Shown: positions 43,744 to 52,402 of the stretch, piece after piece
Layout of the letters: the number at the start of each line of letters is the position of its first letter
How positions within the stretch are numbered: position 1 is the stretch's first letter
From: Chitinophaga silvatica
Lineage (GTDB): Bacteria > Bacteroidota > Bacteroidia > Chitinophagales > Chitinophagaceae
Reading direction: 5' to 3'
Assembly (NCBI RefSeq): GCF_003419895.1
Contig: NZ_QPMM01000004.1
Span: 1 to 64,000 of the forward strand
Length of the DNA: 64,000 bases
Notes under the pieces: generated by a model
Told to the model about the DNA's origin: nothing
The model's database searches: none
What the model saw: only the letters and a program-made list of their open reading frames with translations
Made by a program: the position numbers and the translations under genes

Positions 43744-46506
43744 ATGAACGATACTATCACCAGCAATACTTCAACTATCAATAGTGTGAATGATTTACCT
43801 CAGGACGAGAAAAAGGTAATCAAACCTTTCCTGCGCCTTAGTGGTCTCGAACCGCTGATAGTCAGACCAGAAACCAACTTCCTTAATGTCGGTGAACGTA
43901 CCAACGTTACAGGCTCCAAGAAATTTGCACGCCTTATACGGGAAGGCCACTTCGAAGAAGCCCTCTCCGTTGCCCGCCAACAAGTTGAAAACGGTGCGCA
44001 AATACTGGATGTAAACATGGATGATGCCCTCCTCGATGGAGAAATGGCCATGACCACCTTCCTCAACCTCCTGGCAGGTGAACCAGATATCTCCCGCATC
44101 CCTATTATGATCGACTCCAGTAAGTTCTCTGTCATAGAAGCGGGTCTTAAATGCGTTCAGGGTAAATGTATCGTTAACTCCATCAGTCTGAAAGAAGGTG
44201 AACAAAAATTCATCGAACAGGCCTTCATTTGTAAAGACTACGGCGCAGCTGTAGTTGTAATGGCCTTTGATGAATATGGACAGGCAGATACGGAAGATAA
44301 AAGAGTAACCTTTAGTCACCGCGCTTATAAAATCCTTACCGAGAAAGTAGGATTCGATCCTCAGGATATCATCTTCGACCCTAATATTTTTGCTATTGCA
44401 ACAGGGATTGAAGAACATAATAACTACGCCGTAGAATTTATAAGTGCTACGCGTCGTATTAAAGAATTAATGCCTCTAACCAAAGTAAGTGGTGGGGTTA
44501 GTAACGTTTCCTTCTCGTTCAGAGGTAATGAAACCGTACGTGAGGCCATGCACTCCGTATTCCTTTACCATGCTATCAAAGCAGGTATGGATATGGGTAT
44601 CGTGAATGCCGGTATGCTGCAAATCTATGATGATATAGAACCTCAGCTCCGTGAATTATGTGAGGATGCCATATTAAACAGAAGAGATGATGCCACCGAA
44701 CGCCTGATTCAATTTGCCGAAACTGTAAAGGCAAAAGGAAAGGTTGTGGAAAAAGATGAGACCTGGCGATTAGGAACTGTGGAAGAACGATTGAGCCATG
44801 CACTCGTTAACGGAATCACGGACTATATTGATCAGGATACTGAAGAAGCCAGAGTTAAATACCCTCGCCCGCTCGATGTCATCGAAGGTCCTTTAATGGC
44901 TGGGATGAACGTAGTCGGTGATTTGTTTGGCAGTGGTAAAATGTTTCTTCCGCAAGTAGTAAAGAGCGCCAGAGTTATGAAAAAATCTGTTGCCATCCTT
45001 ACTCCTTTCATTGAAGAAGAAAAACTACGCATGCAGGCAGTAGAAGGTGGAGAAATCAAAACCGCCGGCAGAATCCTACTCGCAACCGTTAAAGGCGATG
45101 TACACGATATCGGAAAAAATATCGTTGGGGTAGTATTAGCTTGTAATGGCTATGAAATCATTGACCTGGGTGTAATGGTGCCTGCAGAAAAAATATTGCA
45201 AACCGCCCGTCAGGAAAAAGTTGATATCATTGGCTTAAGTGGGTTAATTACTCCTAGTCTTGATGAAATGGTACACGTAGCCCGTGAGCTTAAACGCCAG
45301 GATTTCAATATTCCTTTGATTATTGGCGGTGCTACTACTTCAAGAACCCATACTGCCGTTAAAATAGCACAGGAATATGAACATGGGGTTGTTCACGTTT
45401 TGGATGCTTCCCGCAGCGTAACTGTAACAGGTAGCCTGTTGAACAAAGCATTAAAACCAGATTTCCTGGAAGGAATCAGGAAGGAGTACAAACAATTAAA
45501 TGAGGCTTTTAAGAATAAAAAACAAACCAAGCAATTCCTCCCAATTGCTACAGCACAGGAAAATAAAGTAAAAATAGATTGGGCTAATTACAAGCCTGTT
45601 AAGCCTAATTTCCTGGGTGTTAAAGCTTTTACATCATATAGCCTTGCTGAAATTGCCGAGTATATCGACTGGCAACCATTCTTCATAGCCTGGGAATTGC
45701 ATGGTAAATTTCCTCAGATCCTTTCTGATGAAGTTGTGGGAGAAGCCGCTACCAAATTATATGGAGATGCACAGGCATTGTTGAAGAAAATTGTTGATGA
45801 AAAATGGCTGACTGCCAACGCGGTAATCGGATTATTCCCTGCTACCAGGGTAGCCGCTGATTCTGTTAGGGTAAGTCCGGCCACTTCAGAAGTACAATTA
45901 GAATTCTTACGCCAGCAATTGAAAAAAGCACCTGGTCAACCTAACTTCTCGCTTTCCGATTATATCGCACCAGCCGAAAATGGGTATACCGATTATATGG
46001 GTGGATTTGCTGTAACAACCGGTGTTGGTATTGAGAAGTGGTTGGAGAAGTTCGAAGCAGAGCATGACGACTATAACAGTATTATGTTGAAAGCGCTGGC
46101 CGACAGGCTTGCAGAAGCATTTGCTGAATTAATGCACAAACGTGTACGTAAAGAGTTCTGGGGATATGCTTCAGAGGAACACCTTAGCAATGAAGAATTG
46201 ATCAAGGAAGAATATAGCGGTATTCGTCCGGCTCCCGGCTATCCGGCTTGTCCAGACCATACCGAGAAATATAAATTGTTTGAAATGCTTGATGCAACAG
46301 CCAATACCGGCATTGAGCTTACTGAATCACTGGCCATGTATCCTGCATCCAGTGTGAGTGGTTGGTATTTTGCCAATCCTGAAGCCAAATACTTCGGCCT
46401 TGGCAAAATTGAGAAAGACCAGGTTACAGACTATGCAGCCCGTAAAGGCTGGACAGTAGAGGAAGCAGAGCAATGGCTTCGTCCGAACCTGGAATATGAT
46501 ATTTAA
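43744..46506 (+). CDS. metH: Methionine synthase C-terminal part: folate, cobalamin and activation modules
   Basis: 920 aa. Modules in order: pterin-binding domain for methyltetrahydrofolate (about 30-300, [18 protein letters not shown] and [14 protein letters not shown]), cobalamin cap (about 330-430), Rossmann B12 domain with DVHDIGKN where His454 is the cobalt ligand, and the AdoMet activation domain (about 590-920, [15 protein letters not shown] and [16 protein letters not shown]). Together with the upstream gene it transfers the methyl group from folate to homocysteine. No metF is adjacent. A palindromic repeat element follows the stop at once and may act as its transcript end. Confidence 0.95.
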   Translation: MNDTITSNTSTINSVNDLPQDEKKVIKPFLRLSGLEPLIVRPETNFLNVGERTNVTGSKKFARLIREGHFEEALSVARQQVENGAQILDVNMDDALLDGEMAMTTFLNLLAGEPDISRIPIMIDSSKFSVIEAGLKCVQGKCIVNSISLKEGEQKFIEQAFICKDYGAAVVVMAFDEYGQADTEDKRVTFSHRAYKILTEKVGFDPQDIIFDPNIFAIATGIEEHNNYAVEFISATRRIKELMPLTKVSGGVSNVSFSFRGNETVREAMHSVFLYHAIKAGMDMGIVNAGMLQIYDDIEPQLRELCEDAILNRRDDATERLIQFAETVKAKGKVVEKDETWRLGTVEERLSHALVNGITDYIDQDTEEARVKYPRPLDVIEGPLMAGMNVVGDLFGSGKMFLPQVVKSARVMKKSVAILTPFIEEEKLRMQAVEGGEIKTAGRILLATVKGDVHDIGKNIVGVVLACNGYEIIDLGVMVPAEKILQTARQEKVDIIGLSGLITPSLDEMVHVARELKRQDFNIPLIIGGATTSRTHTAVKIAQEYEHGVVHVLDASRSVTVTGSLLNKALKPDFLEGIRKEYKQLNEAFKNKKQTKQFLPIATAQENKVKIDWANYKPVKPNFLGVKAFTSYSLAEIAEYIDWQPFFIAWELHGKFPQILSDEVVGEAATKLYGDAQALLKKIVDEKWLTANAVIGLFPATRVAADSVRVSPATSEVQLEFLRQQLKKAPGQPNFSLSDYIAPAENGYTDYMGGFAVTTGVGIEKWLEKFEAEHDDYNSIMLKALADRLAEAFAELMHKRVRKEFWGYASEEHLSNEELIKEEYSGIRPAPGYPACPDHTEKYKLFEMLDATANTGIELTESLAMYPASSVSGWYFANPEAKYFGLGKIEKDQVTDYAARKGWTVEEAEQWLRPNLEYDI

Positions 46507-46511
46507 TTTCA

Positions 46512-46615
46512 CGCAAAGAAGCAAAGTGGCAAAGAAGCAAAGGAGTTTTAATAGCTGTTTCAGCTAATTTATAAAATAAAATTTCTTTGCTTCTTTGCCA
46601 CTTTGCCGCTTTGCG
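46512..46615. repeat. Palindromic intergenic repeat element
   Basis: Two 31-bp arms (46512-46542 and 46585-46615) are reverse complements at 29 of 31 positions. Each is made of CGCAAAG/GCAAAG-type units (the words caaag and gcaaag recur). The middle holds a second perfect hairpin, AGCTG-TTT-CAGCT (46553-46565). The 104-bp element fills the gap between metH and xth. The reverse-complement arm with its flank (TTGTTGTTGCTCGCAAAG) resembles the 49-bp tandem unit at 1-180. It could act as a terminator, an mRNA-stabilising hairpin or a REP-type mobile remnant. Confidence 0.9.
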
Positions 46616-46635
46616 AGCAACAACAAAAACTAGTC

Positions 46636-47400
46636 ATGAGAATTATTTCTTACAATGTGAATGGCCTGAGGTCTGCGATGACTAAAGGTTTTACAGAATG
46701 GTTGCAAACAAATCCTGCAGATATTGTTTGCTTACAAGAGATTAAAGCTCACAAGGAAAACATTGATTTTCAGCAGTTCGACCAATTAGGATATGAGCAT
46801 TACTGGTTTCCGGCCCAGAAGAAGGGATATAGTGGGGTGGCCGTTTTAACCAAAATCAAACCTGATTTTGTACAATATGGCAGTGGTCATGAACAAAGTG
46901 ATATGGAAGGTCGTTTTATCAGACTCGACTTCGGTGATGTTACATTAATCAATACCTATTTTCCGTCTGGTACTAGTGGAGATCACCGTCAGACCTATAA
47001 ATATCAATGGTTGGATGAGTTTTATGTGTATTTGCAAACGCTGAAAGCTACCAGACCAAATCTGATTGTATGTGGAGATTACAATATTTGCCACAAACCA
47101 ATCGATATTCACGATCCGGTGAGCAATAAGAATTCTACCGGCTTTTTGCCGGAAGAAAGGGCCTGGATGGACCGCTTCTTTGAAGGAGGATTTGTGGATA
47201 GTTTCCGGCATTTTAACCCCGACCCTCATCAGTATAGCTGGTGGAGTTTTAGGGCTAATGCAAGGAATAATAATAAGGGTTGGAGAATTGACTATATCAA
47301 TGTATCAACTCCTTTAAAAGAGCGCTTAAAAAATGCCACTATTTACCAACAGGTGAAACATTCGGATCATTGTCCGGTTTATGTTGAATTAGTGTCCTAA
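46636..47400 (+). CDS. xth: Exodeoxyribonuclease III
   Basis: 254 aa from the ATG at 46636; an upstream TTG at 46603 lies inside the palindromic element and is rejected. This exonuclease/AP-endonuclease acts in base-excision repair. Catalytic motifs are complete: MRIISYNVNGLRSA (Asn), CLQEIKAH (metal-binding Glu), NTYFPSGT, VCGDYNICHKPIDI (Asp/Asn), YSWWSFRANARNNNKGWRIDYI and the final SDHCPVYV (catalytic Asp-His). It is followed after 7 bp by a DUF4286 gene in the same direction. Confidence 0.96.
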   Translation: MRIISYNVNGLRSAMTKGFTEWLQTNPADIVCLQEIKAHKENIDFQQFDQLGYEHYWFPAQKKGYSGVAVLTKIKPDFVQYGSGHEQSDMEGRFIRLDFGDVTLINTYFPSGTSGDHRQTYKYQWLDEFYVYLQTLKATRPNLIVCGDYNICHKPIDIHDPVSNKNSTGFLPEERAWMDRFFEGGFVDSFRHFNPDPHQYSWWSFRANARNNNKGWRIDYINVSTPLKERLKNATIYQQVKHSDHCPVYVELVS

Positions 47401-47407
47401 CAATCAT

Positions 47408-47710
47408 ATGATCATATATAATATTACAGTGAAAGTGGCCACAGAAGCCTGCGAAGCATGGTTAAAGTGGATGAGGGAAATACATATACCTGAGATGTTG
47501 GCGACTGGCCTTTTTTCTGAATACCGGATCAGCAGACTGCTGGAGCAGGATGATAGTGAAGGGCCTACTTATGCAATTCAGTTCTATGCACCCTCTATGG
47601 AGCACTATGATGTGTTTAAAAGTCAACACCAGCGAGCCCTGCGGCAGAAAGGATATGATGCCTTCGGGGATCGGTTTATCGCATTTACAACCGTCATGGA
47701 GGTCTTGTAA
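47408..47710 (+). CDS. DUF4286 family protein
   Basis: 100 aa, no signal peptide. MIIYNITVKVATEACEAWLKWMREIHIPEMLATGLFSEYRISRLL, with the later YAIQFYAPSMEHYDVFKSQHQRALRQKGYDAFGDRFIAFTTVMEVL, fits the small dimeric ferredoxin-like DUF4286 proteins common in Bacteroidota. Biochemical function unknown. Co-transcribed with xth (7-bp gap), which hints at, but does not show, a role beside DNA repair. Confidence 0.85.
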   Translation: MIIYNITVKVATEACEAWLKWMREIHIPEMLATGLFSEYRISRLLEQDDSEGPTYAIQFYAPSMEHYDVFKSQHQRALRQKGYDAFGDRFIAFTTVMEVL

Positions 47711-48026
47711 GTAAGGTGTCTTTACTAAACTTATCCACAGGAAATCCACTATTTTCGGGGTCTCGGCTCCCCAACACAATACCTGGTTAAATGCGGCGTT
47801 TATAGCTAAATATTAAGCAAATATGCCACTACACTATATTTCAGCACTTTTTGCTAAAGTCGGAAGTATTAGCAAGTAAATGGCTAATCTGCTGTAATCG
47901 TTACCAGTAGCCTTTTTCAGCCGATAAATTTTTCCAGAAAAAACACCTGAAAAATTTGGTAATCTGATAAAACGCGCTATATTTGCTCACATCAAACATT
48001 TTTTCACTAGTTAAATCTTACTAACT
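47711..48026. other. HU upstream region with a DnaA-box match
   Basis: 316 bp without ORF. TTATCCACA at 47731-47739 is a perfect DnaA-box consensus, single copy. An imperfect hairpin (AAATTTTTCCAG against CTGAAAAATTT, about 47926-47957) overlaps the -33 element of the HU promoter (47955-47985). Confidence 0.45.
47955..47985 (+). promoter_or_regulatory. Promoter of the HU gene
   Basis: TTTG (47955-47958), 19-nt spacer, TATATTTG (47978-47985): an ideal match to the Bacteroidota consensus, as expected for a highly expressed gene. Leader about 35 nt. Confidence 0.8.
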
Positions 48027-48296
48027 ATGAACAAAGCCGAATTAATCGACAAGCTTGCTAAAGATGCAGGCATCACTAAAACCCAAGCTAACGAAGCTTT
48101 GGATTCTTTCACTAAAGCTGTTGCTGATACCCTGAAAAAAGGTGGTAAAGTAACTTTAGTTGGTTTCGGTACTTTCTCTGTTTCTAAACGTGCTGCACGT
48201 AACGGTAGAAACCCGCAAACTGGCCAGATCATCAAGATCAAAGCTAAGAAAGTTGCTAAATTCAAAGCTGGTAAAGCTTTATCCGATAAGCTCTAA
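48027..48296 (+). CDS. HU family DNA-binding protein
   Basis: 89 aa, exact length of bacterial HU. MNKAELIDKLAKDAGITKTQANEALDSFTKAVADTLKKG forms the helical dimer body. GFGTFSVSKRAARNGRNPQTGQIIKIKAKKVAKFKAGKAL contains the beta-arm with the RNPQTG DNA-intercalating proline motif. Nucleoid-associated protein. Codons are strongly biased to common ones and the promoter is near-ideal, so expression should be high. Monocistronic with its own terminator. Confidence 0.97.
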   Translation: MNKAELIDKLAKDAGITKTQANEALDSFTKAVADTLKKGGKVTLVGFGTFSVSKRAARNGRNPQTGQIIKIKAKKVAKFKAGKALSDKL

Positions 48297-48317
48297 TCAG
48301 TTAGCACAACTTATTCA

Positions 48318-48350
48318 AGCAAGGAACAATTATGTTTCTTGCTTTTTTTA
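48318..48350 (+). terminator. Intrinsic terminator of the HU gene
   Basis: AGCAAGGAAC pairs with GTTTCTTGCT (one G-U) around a 7-nt loop, then seven T. Confidence 0.92.
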
Positions 48351-48445
48351 TTCGGTAAAGTCCATAGTGTATTTGGAAGATTTACACTAATTTGCAGTCG
48401 ATAACATCCTATATTTAACAAACATCAAACTTCAATTTATTCGTT

Positions 48446-48550
48446 ATGGGTAGAGGAGATATTAAAACTAAAAAAGGTAAGATCAGCAACAAATCTTTTG
48501 GTAAAGTTAGATCTTCAAAAACTAGAAAAAAATCTGCGCCAAAAGCATAA
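48446..48550 (+). CDS. 30S ribosomal protein bTHX
   Basis: A 34-aa ORF: it starts MGRGDIKTKKGKISNKSFGK and ends in a basic KTRKKSAPKA tail. It matches the tiny Thermus/Bacteroidota protein THX, whose hallmark is MG-K/R-GD-x-K/R-T-x-x-GKI-x-x-x-S/T-F/Y-G, followed by a run of basic residues. It binds the head of the 30S subunit in Thermus. Composition is typical of ribosomal proteins (over a third Lys/Arg). It sits between HU and pdxH and ends before a strong long hairpin. Being so short it is easily missed by gene callers. Confidence 0.88.
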   Translation: MGRGDIKTKKGKISNKSFGKVRSSKTRKKSAPKA

Positions 48551-48563
48551 ATATTTTGGATTG

Positions 48564-48646
48564 AAATGATTTAAGGATGTAGCTATACTGCTAATATCTT
48601 TATCAGACTTTAACAACGTATATCTACATCCTTTAAGTCATTTTTT
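48564..48646 (+). terminator. Long imperfect hairpin terminator of the bTHX gene
   Basis: The arm at 48564-48588 pairs with 48618-48643 at most positions (shared AAGGATGTAG/CTACATCCTT core), 29-nt loop, then T6. It lies between convergent genes. Confidence 0.8.
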
Positions 48647-48648
48647 AA

Positions 48649-49296
48649 TTACGGAGCTAAACGCTCTATTCTCCAATTTCCTTCTGGAGTTATAGTATAC
48701 AGAATTCTATCGTGCAGCCTGCTGCTTCTTCCCTGCCAGAATTCTACTGCCTGTGGCTTCACTATATACCCGCCCCAATAATCCGGTCTTACAGGGGTAT
48801 TATCTTTATATGTTTCAGTAATACGTGTTACCTGTTCTTCCAGAAACTCACGGTTTGGAATTACTTTACTTTGTGGTGAAGCTATTGCTCCTATCCTGCT
48901 ACCAATCGGGCGACTGTCATAATACTCATTACTTATGGCCGCAGGAGCCTTACTAACGGTACCTTCTATACGAACCTGACGTTCCAGTTCCTTCCAGAAA
49001 AATAATAAACAAACATTGGGATTTACAGCTAACTCCAGCCCCTTGCGGCTTTCATAATTAGTGAAGAACATAAATCCCTCTTCATCAAAACTCTTAAGCA
49101 ACACTATTCTGGCAGTTGGATGACCGGCTGGAGTACTGGTTGCAAGAGTCATTGCATTCAATTCATCTATCTCACTTTTTTCCGCATCTTTCCACCACCT
49201 GTCGAATTGCCCCAGTGGCGTTGTAGCCACATCGCTTTCATTCAGCGAAGCCTGCATATAATCAGTTCGCAATGCCGCAATTTGTTGGTTCAACAT
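48649..49296 (-). CDS. pdxH: Pyridoxamine 5'-phosphate oxidase
   Basis: 215 aa from the ATG at 49296; the longer frame to 49365 would run through the promoter and adds a non-homologous N-terminus. An FMN enzyme that makes pyridoxal 5'-phosphate from PNP or PMP. Visible: MTLATSTPAGHPTARIVLLKSFDEEGFMFFTNYESRKG, FFWKELERQVRIEGTVSK, SRPIGSRIGAIASPQS, the PDYWGGY block and the closing EFWQGRSSRLHDR and WRIERLAP, all conserved. Divergent from the DUF3298 gene with overlapping promoters. Confidence 0.96.
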   Translation of the reverse strand: MLNQQIAALRTDYMQASLNESDVATTPLGQFDRWWKDAEKSEIDELNAMTLATSTPAGHPTARIVLLKSFDEEGFMFFTNYESRKGLELAVNPNVCLLFFWKELERQVRIEGTVSKAPAAISNEYYDSRPIGSRIGAIASPQSKVIPNREFLEEQVTRITETYKDNTPVRPDYWGGYIVKPQAVEFWQGRSSRLHDRILYTITPEGNWRIERLAP

Positions 49297-49316
49297 GATC
49301 TGTAATTTTATAGTTT

Positions 49317-49346
49317 CAAAGGTATGCAAGGATAATAGTAATTTTG
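49317..49346. promoter_or_regulatory. Back-to-back promoter elements for pdxH and the DUF3298 gene
   Basis: Minus strand: TACCTTTG (complement of 49317-49324), exact -7 match, for pdxH. Plus strand: TAATTTTG (49339-49346), exact -7 match, for the gene at 49369, with TTTC 21 nt upstream. The two elements are 14 bp apart, so RNA polymerases would compete. Confidence 0.55.
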
Positions 49347-49368
49347 AGCTTCTGATATAAATCATATT

Positions 49369-50472
49369 ATGAAAAGAGCTTCGTTTGTGGCACTCGTTCT
49401 GCTCGTTGCCCTATTTGGCTGCCACACAAAGAACAGCAATGAATCGGCAGGCACTACTGCTAATACAGTGGTTCCTCTTTTGTCATCACCCCAGTTTTAT
49501 ACCCAATTAAAGGGGAAGGTAGGCGACCAGCCAATTACCATGCAACTGATGAAAACAGCCCCCCATTTATTGAGAGGATATTATGCTTATGATAGTATCG
49601 GCAAACCAATTGGTTTATGGGGCACCTTAGACTCCGGTTTGGTTAATATCTACGAAGAAACGAATTCGGATGAAGACAGGCTGTTTAGTGGTTATTTGTC
49701 TGATGATGGAAAGTTCAAAGGCGTATGGCATGGCGATGGTACCTCTTATCATTATGAATTACACACAGACCTCCAGCATGCTACCCTATTAAAAGTCTAT
49801 TATGCTATAGATTCTGTTAAACTACTTCCATCCTTTACCAAATCACCGATGGGAACTGTTTCCAATAGCATCATCTGGCCGGATTCGAGTGTGAATAAAG
49901 AGGTTGCAGACTTCTTAATTCAACAGATTACAGGAGGCAAAGGCAAAGACCCTCAAGCCTATTTAAAACGGGCAATTGATTCCTTTATGCTCGTTTACCG
50001 TATTGCAGCCAAAGATGTAGATACCGCTGAATTTAAGGACGGTAGCAGTGTATCCTGGAACTGGACAACGGATAATGATATGAAAGTTGTGTATAATACC
50101 TGGCCATTGCTTGTAATTGAGAAATATGGGTACGACTTTACAGGAGGTGCGCATGGCAATTGGGGAGCAAAGTATCAAACGTTAGATCTGGCTAAGAGGA
50201 AGGCTTTAACGCCTGATGATCTATTTAAACCAGGTTATAAAGAGAAATTGAGTCCGTTATTGGATAAAGCATTCAGAGAGAAATTTCATTTAGGAGAAGA
50301 GGAAACACTGGATCAGGTATTATTGGTTAAAACAATTCCTGCCAATGATAATTTAATTGTTACCGGCAAGGGAGTTTGCTTTAGTTATACCCCTTATGAG
50401 ATTGGGCCTTATGCAATGGGCCAGATTACTTTATTTGTGCCGTTTACAGAGTTAAAGGATATATTGAAATAG
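49369..50472 (+). CDS. DUF3298 (RsiV-like) lipoprotein
   Basis: 367 aa. Lipobox ALFGC (Cys18), then a linker NSNESAGTTAN. The N-terminal half (about 45-140) is a beta-rich repeat of the type LKGKVGDQPITMQLMK, LRGYYAYDSIGKPIGLWG, FSGYLSDDGKFKGVWHG. The C-terminal half (about 160-365) is DUF4163/DUF3298: PLLVIEKYGYDFTGGAHGNWGAKYQTLDLAKRKALTPDDLFKPGYKEKL and VCFSYTPYEIGPYAMGQITLFVPFTELKDIL. In B. subtilis RsiV this fold binds lysozyme. Here it is an outer-membrane lipoprotein of unknown ligand. Confidence 0.88.
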   Translation: MKRASFVALVLLVALFGCHTKNSNESAGTTANTVVPLLSSPQFYTQLKGKVGDQPITMQLMKTAPHLLRGYYAYDSIGKPIGLWGTLDSGLVNIYEETNSDEDRLFSGYLSDDGKFKGVWHGDGTSYHYELHTDLQHATLLKVYYAIDSVKLLPSFTKSPMGTVSNSIIWPDSSVNKEVADFLIQQITGGKGKDPQAYLKRAIDSFMLVYRIAAKDVDTAEFKDGSSVSWNWTTDNDMKVVYNTWPLLVIEKYGYDFTGGAHGNWGAKYQTLDLAKRKALTPDDLFKPGYKEKLSPLLDKAFREKFHLGEEETLDQVLLVKTIPANDNLIVTGKGVCFSYTPYEIGPYAMGQITLFVPFTELKDILK

Positions 50473-50488
50473 TTTTTTATTTAAATAG

Positions 50489-50532
50489 AAAAGGGTTTTA
50501 GGTTGATGATAGATCTTCCTAAAACCCTTTTC
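50489..50532. terminator. Bidirectional terminator between the DUF3298 gene and pyrH
   Basis: AAAAGGGTTTTAGG pairs perfectly with CCTAAAACCCTTTT around a 15-nt loop; A and T runs sit on both sides, between convergent genes. Confidence 0.9.
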
Positions 50533-50551
50533 CTTTATATGTTTGGTATTA

Positions 50552-51265
50552 TTATCCTTTAACCAGGGTACCAACATTTTTGCCCATGATCACGCTCAGG
50601 AGGTTGCCCTGGCGGTTCATATCGAAAACAATGATTGGTAGTTTATTTTCCTGACAGAGCGTGAACGCTGTCATATCCATTACGTTCAGGGATTTTTGAT
50701 AAACCTCAGTGAAGGTAATGGTTTCGAAACGGGTAGCAGTTTTATCTTTTTCAGGATCGGCGGTGTAGATACCATCTACTCTGGTTCCTTTAAGGATAAC
50801 ATCTGCCTGGATTTCTATAGCACGCAAAGAGGCAGCTGTATCAGTGGTGAAGTAAGGGTTTCCGGTACCACCTCCAAAAATAACTACTCTACCTTTTTCG
50901 AGGTGTCTGATGGCACGGCGGCGGATGTAAGGTTCTGCTATTTGTTCCATTTTGATAGCAGATTGAAGGCGGGTATATAATCCTACCTTTTCCAATCCAC
51001 TTTGCATAGCCATACCATTGATTACGGTGGCCAGCATTCCCATATAATCACCTTGTGCTCTTTCGATGCCGGTATCTACTTCGTTCATACCGCGGTAAAT
51101 GTTTCCGCCTCCGATAACTATGGCAACCTGTACACCAAGGTCAGTAACTGCTTTGATGTCGTAGGCATACTGTGCTATCACTTTTGGATCAATACCATAA
51201 TTTGCATCCCCCATCAGGGCCTCTCCGCTCAATTTGAGCAAAATACGCTTATACTTTGGCAACAT
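50552..51265 (-). CDS. pyrH: UMP kinase
   Basis: 237 aa, full length. It phosphorylates UMP to UDP (amino-acid kinase fold, hexameric, usually GTP-activated). [74 protein letters not shown] and the closing [18 protein letters not shown] are all conserved. In many bacteria it follows rpsB-tsf and precedes frr. Here a terminator separates it from tsf and frr is not downstream, so it is transcribed on its own. Confidence 0.97.
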   Translation of the reverse strand: MLPKYKRILLKLSGEALMGDANYGIDPKVIAQYAYDIKAVTDLGVQVAIVIGGGNIYRGMNEVDTGIERAQGDYMGMLATVINGMAMQSGLEKVGLYTRLQSAIKMEQIAEPYIRRRAIRHLEKGRVVIFGGGTGNPYFTTDTAASLRAIEIQADVILKGTRVDGIYTADPEKDKTATRFETITFTEVYQKSLNVMDMTAFTLCQENKLPIIVFDMNRQGNLLSVIMGKNVGTLVKG

Positions 51266-51400
51266 GACGCTATAAAATATTGTAAGATTATAGTACTTAA
51301 ACTGATTACGGCATTCTAATATACAACTAAAATGCAGAATGGCAGGTACCGCTAAAAAAAATGCGTATATCTCCCGTTTGCTCCCTATTGGGGTATGTAC

Positions 51401-51436
51401 AAAAAAAAGGAGAGAATTTTACTTCTCTCCTTTTTA
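51401..51436 (-). terminator. Intrinsic terminator of tsf
   Basis: AAAGGAGAGAA pairs perfectly with TTCTCTCCTTT around a 6-nt loop; on the minus strand T8 follows. Confidence 0.93.
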
Positions 51437-51449
51437 ATATAATAAGTTA

Positions 51450-52274
51450 TTAACCTAAAGCGATTCGCTTAAAGCCAGATACCTTAAGATCTGCATCAAC
51501 AGATTTCAGGTAATCAGCAACAGATTTATTGCTGTCTTTAACGAAAGCCTGTTGTAATAAAGTGCTTTCTTTAAAGAATTTATTCACTTTACCAGCAGCG
51601 ATTTTCTCAGCCATTTCAGCTGGTTTACCTTCTGCTTTCACTTGTTCAACAGCGATTTCTTTTTCGCGAGCGATTACGTCGGCAGGTACGCTATCAGCAT
51701 CAACAGCGATAGGGTTCATTGCAGCGATTTGCATAGCAATATCTTTACCTACTTCAGCAGAAACTGGTTTGCTGAAAGCAACCAGAACACCCATACGGTA
51801 GTTACCGTGGATATAAGCGGTTACTCCACCAGCTTCAACGAATTCGAATTTATTCAGGGTGATTTTCTCACCGATTTTCGCAACCTGATCGTTTACTTTA
51901 TCAGCAACAGTAGCGCCATCCAGAGAAGCAGCGTTTAATGCATCAATAGTTTTGATACCGTTAGCCAGTGCCAGATCAACAATAGATTGAGCGAATTTCA
52001 CGAAGTCTTCGTTTTTAGCAACGAAGTCGGTTTCGCAACCTAAACCTACGATAACACCAGATTTACCATCAGCAGCAGTTTGTGCGATGATAACACCTTC
52101 TTTAGTTTCGCGATCAGAACGTAAAGCAGCTACTTTCTGACCTTTTTTGCGCAGGTAATCAACTGCTTTTTCGAAGTCACCGTCGCTTTCTACAAGTGCC
52201 TTTCTGCAATCCATCATACCAGCACCAGTTTGCTGACGCAGTTTATTAACATCAGCCGCTGTAATTGTTGCCAT
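51450..52274 (-). CDS. tsf: Translation elongation factor Ts
   Basis: 274 aa, nucleotide-exchange factor of EF-Tu. The N-terminal UBA-like domain (1-53) reads ITAADVNKLRQQTGAGMMDCRKALVESDGDFEKAVDYLRKKG, followed by the TDFVAKNEDF EF-Tu contact motif (with Asp-Phe) and two dimerisation subdomains (EAGGVTAYIHGNYRMGVLVAF). It is the last gene of rplM-rpsI-rpsB-tsf, ending at a good terminator. A perfect 14-bp inverted repeat (52322-52388) lies between rpsB and tsf. Confidence 0.97.
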   Translation of the reverse strand: MATITAADVNKLRQQTGAGMMDCRKALVESDGDFEKAVDYLRKKGQKVAALRSDRETKEGVIIAQTAADGKSGVIVGLGCETDFVAKNEDFVKFAQSIVDLALANGIKTIDALNAASLDGATVADKVNDQVAKIGEKITLNKFEFVEAGGVTAYIHGNYRMGVLVAFSKPVSAEVGKDIAMQIAAMNPIAVDADSVPADVIAREKEIAVEQVKAEGKPAEMAEKIAAGKVNKFFKESTLLQQAFVKDSNKSVADYLKSVDADLKVSGFKRIALG

Positions 52275-52321
52275 GAGCTATAATTAGTTTAGATAGTTAA
52301 AATTATACGGAGTTCATATAC

Positions 52322-52388
52322 GAGTTACGAATTACGAGCTTGCGGAAGGAATGATTTATTCTTTCAGCAAACCAGTAATTCGTAACTC
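52322..52388. repeat. Perfect inverted repeat between rpsB and tsf
   Basis: GAGTTACGAATTAC (52322-52335) is the exact reverse complement of GTAATTCGTAACTC (52375-52388), 39 nt apart; the inner TTGC/GCAA adds a second pairing. ACGAATTACGA-type words are a repeat style I associate with intergenic elements of this clade. It could be an attenuator between rpsB and tsf or an inserted palindromic repeat. Confidence 0.8.
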
Positions 52389-52402
52389 ATAACGGTAATA
52401 AA

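Noticed and set aside
42713..46506. metH as a frameshifted gene
   Set aside because: The second ORF has its own ATG after a 17-bp gap, and each part ends or begins at a domain boundary.
47731..47739. DnaA box as a regulatory site for HU
   Set aside because: Single 9-mer in AT-rich DNA, expected by chance at this scale, about 220 bp from the promoter.
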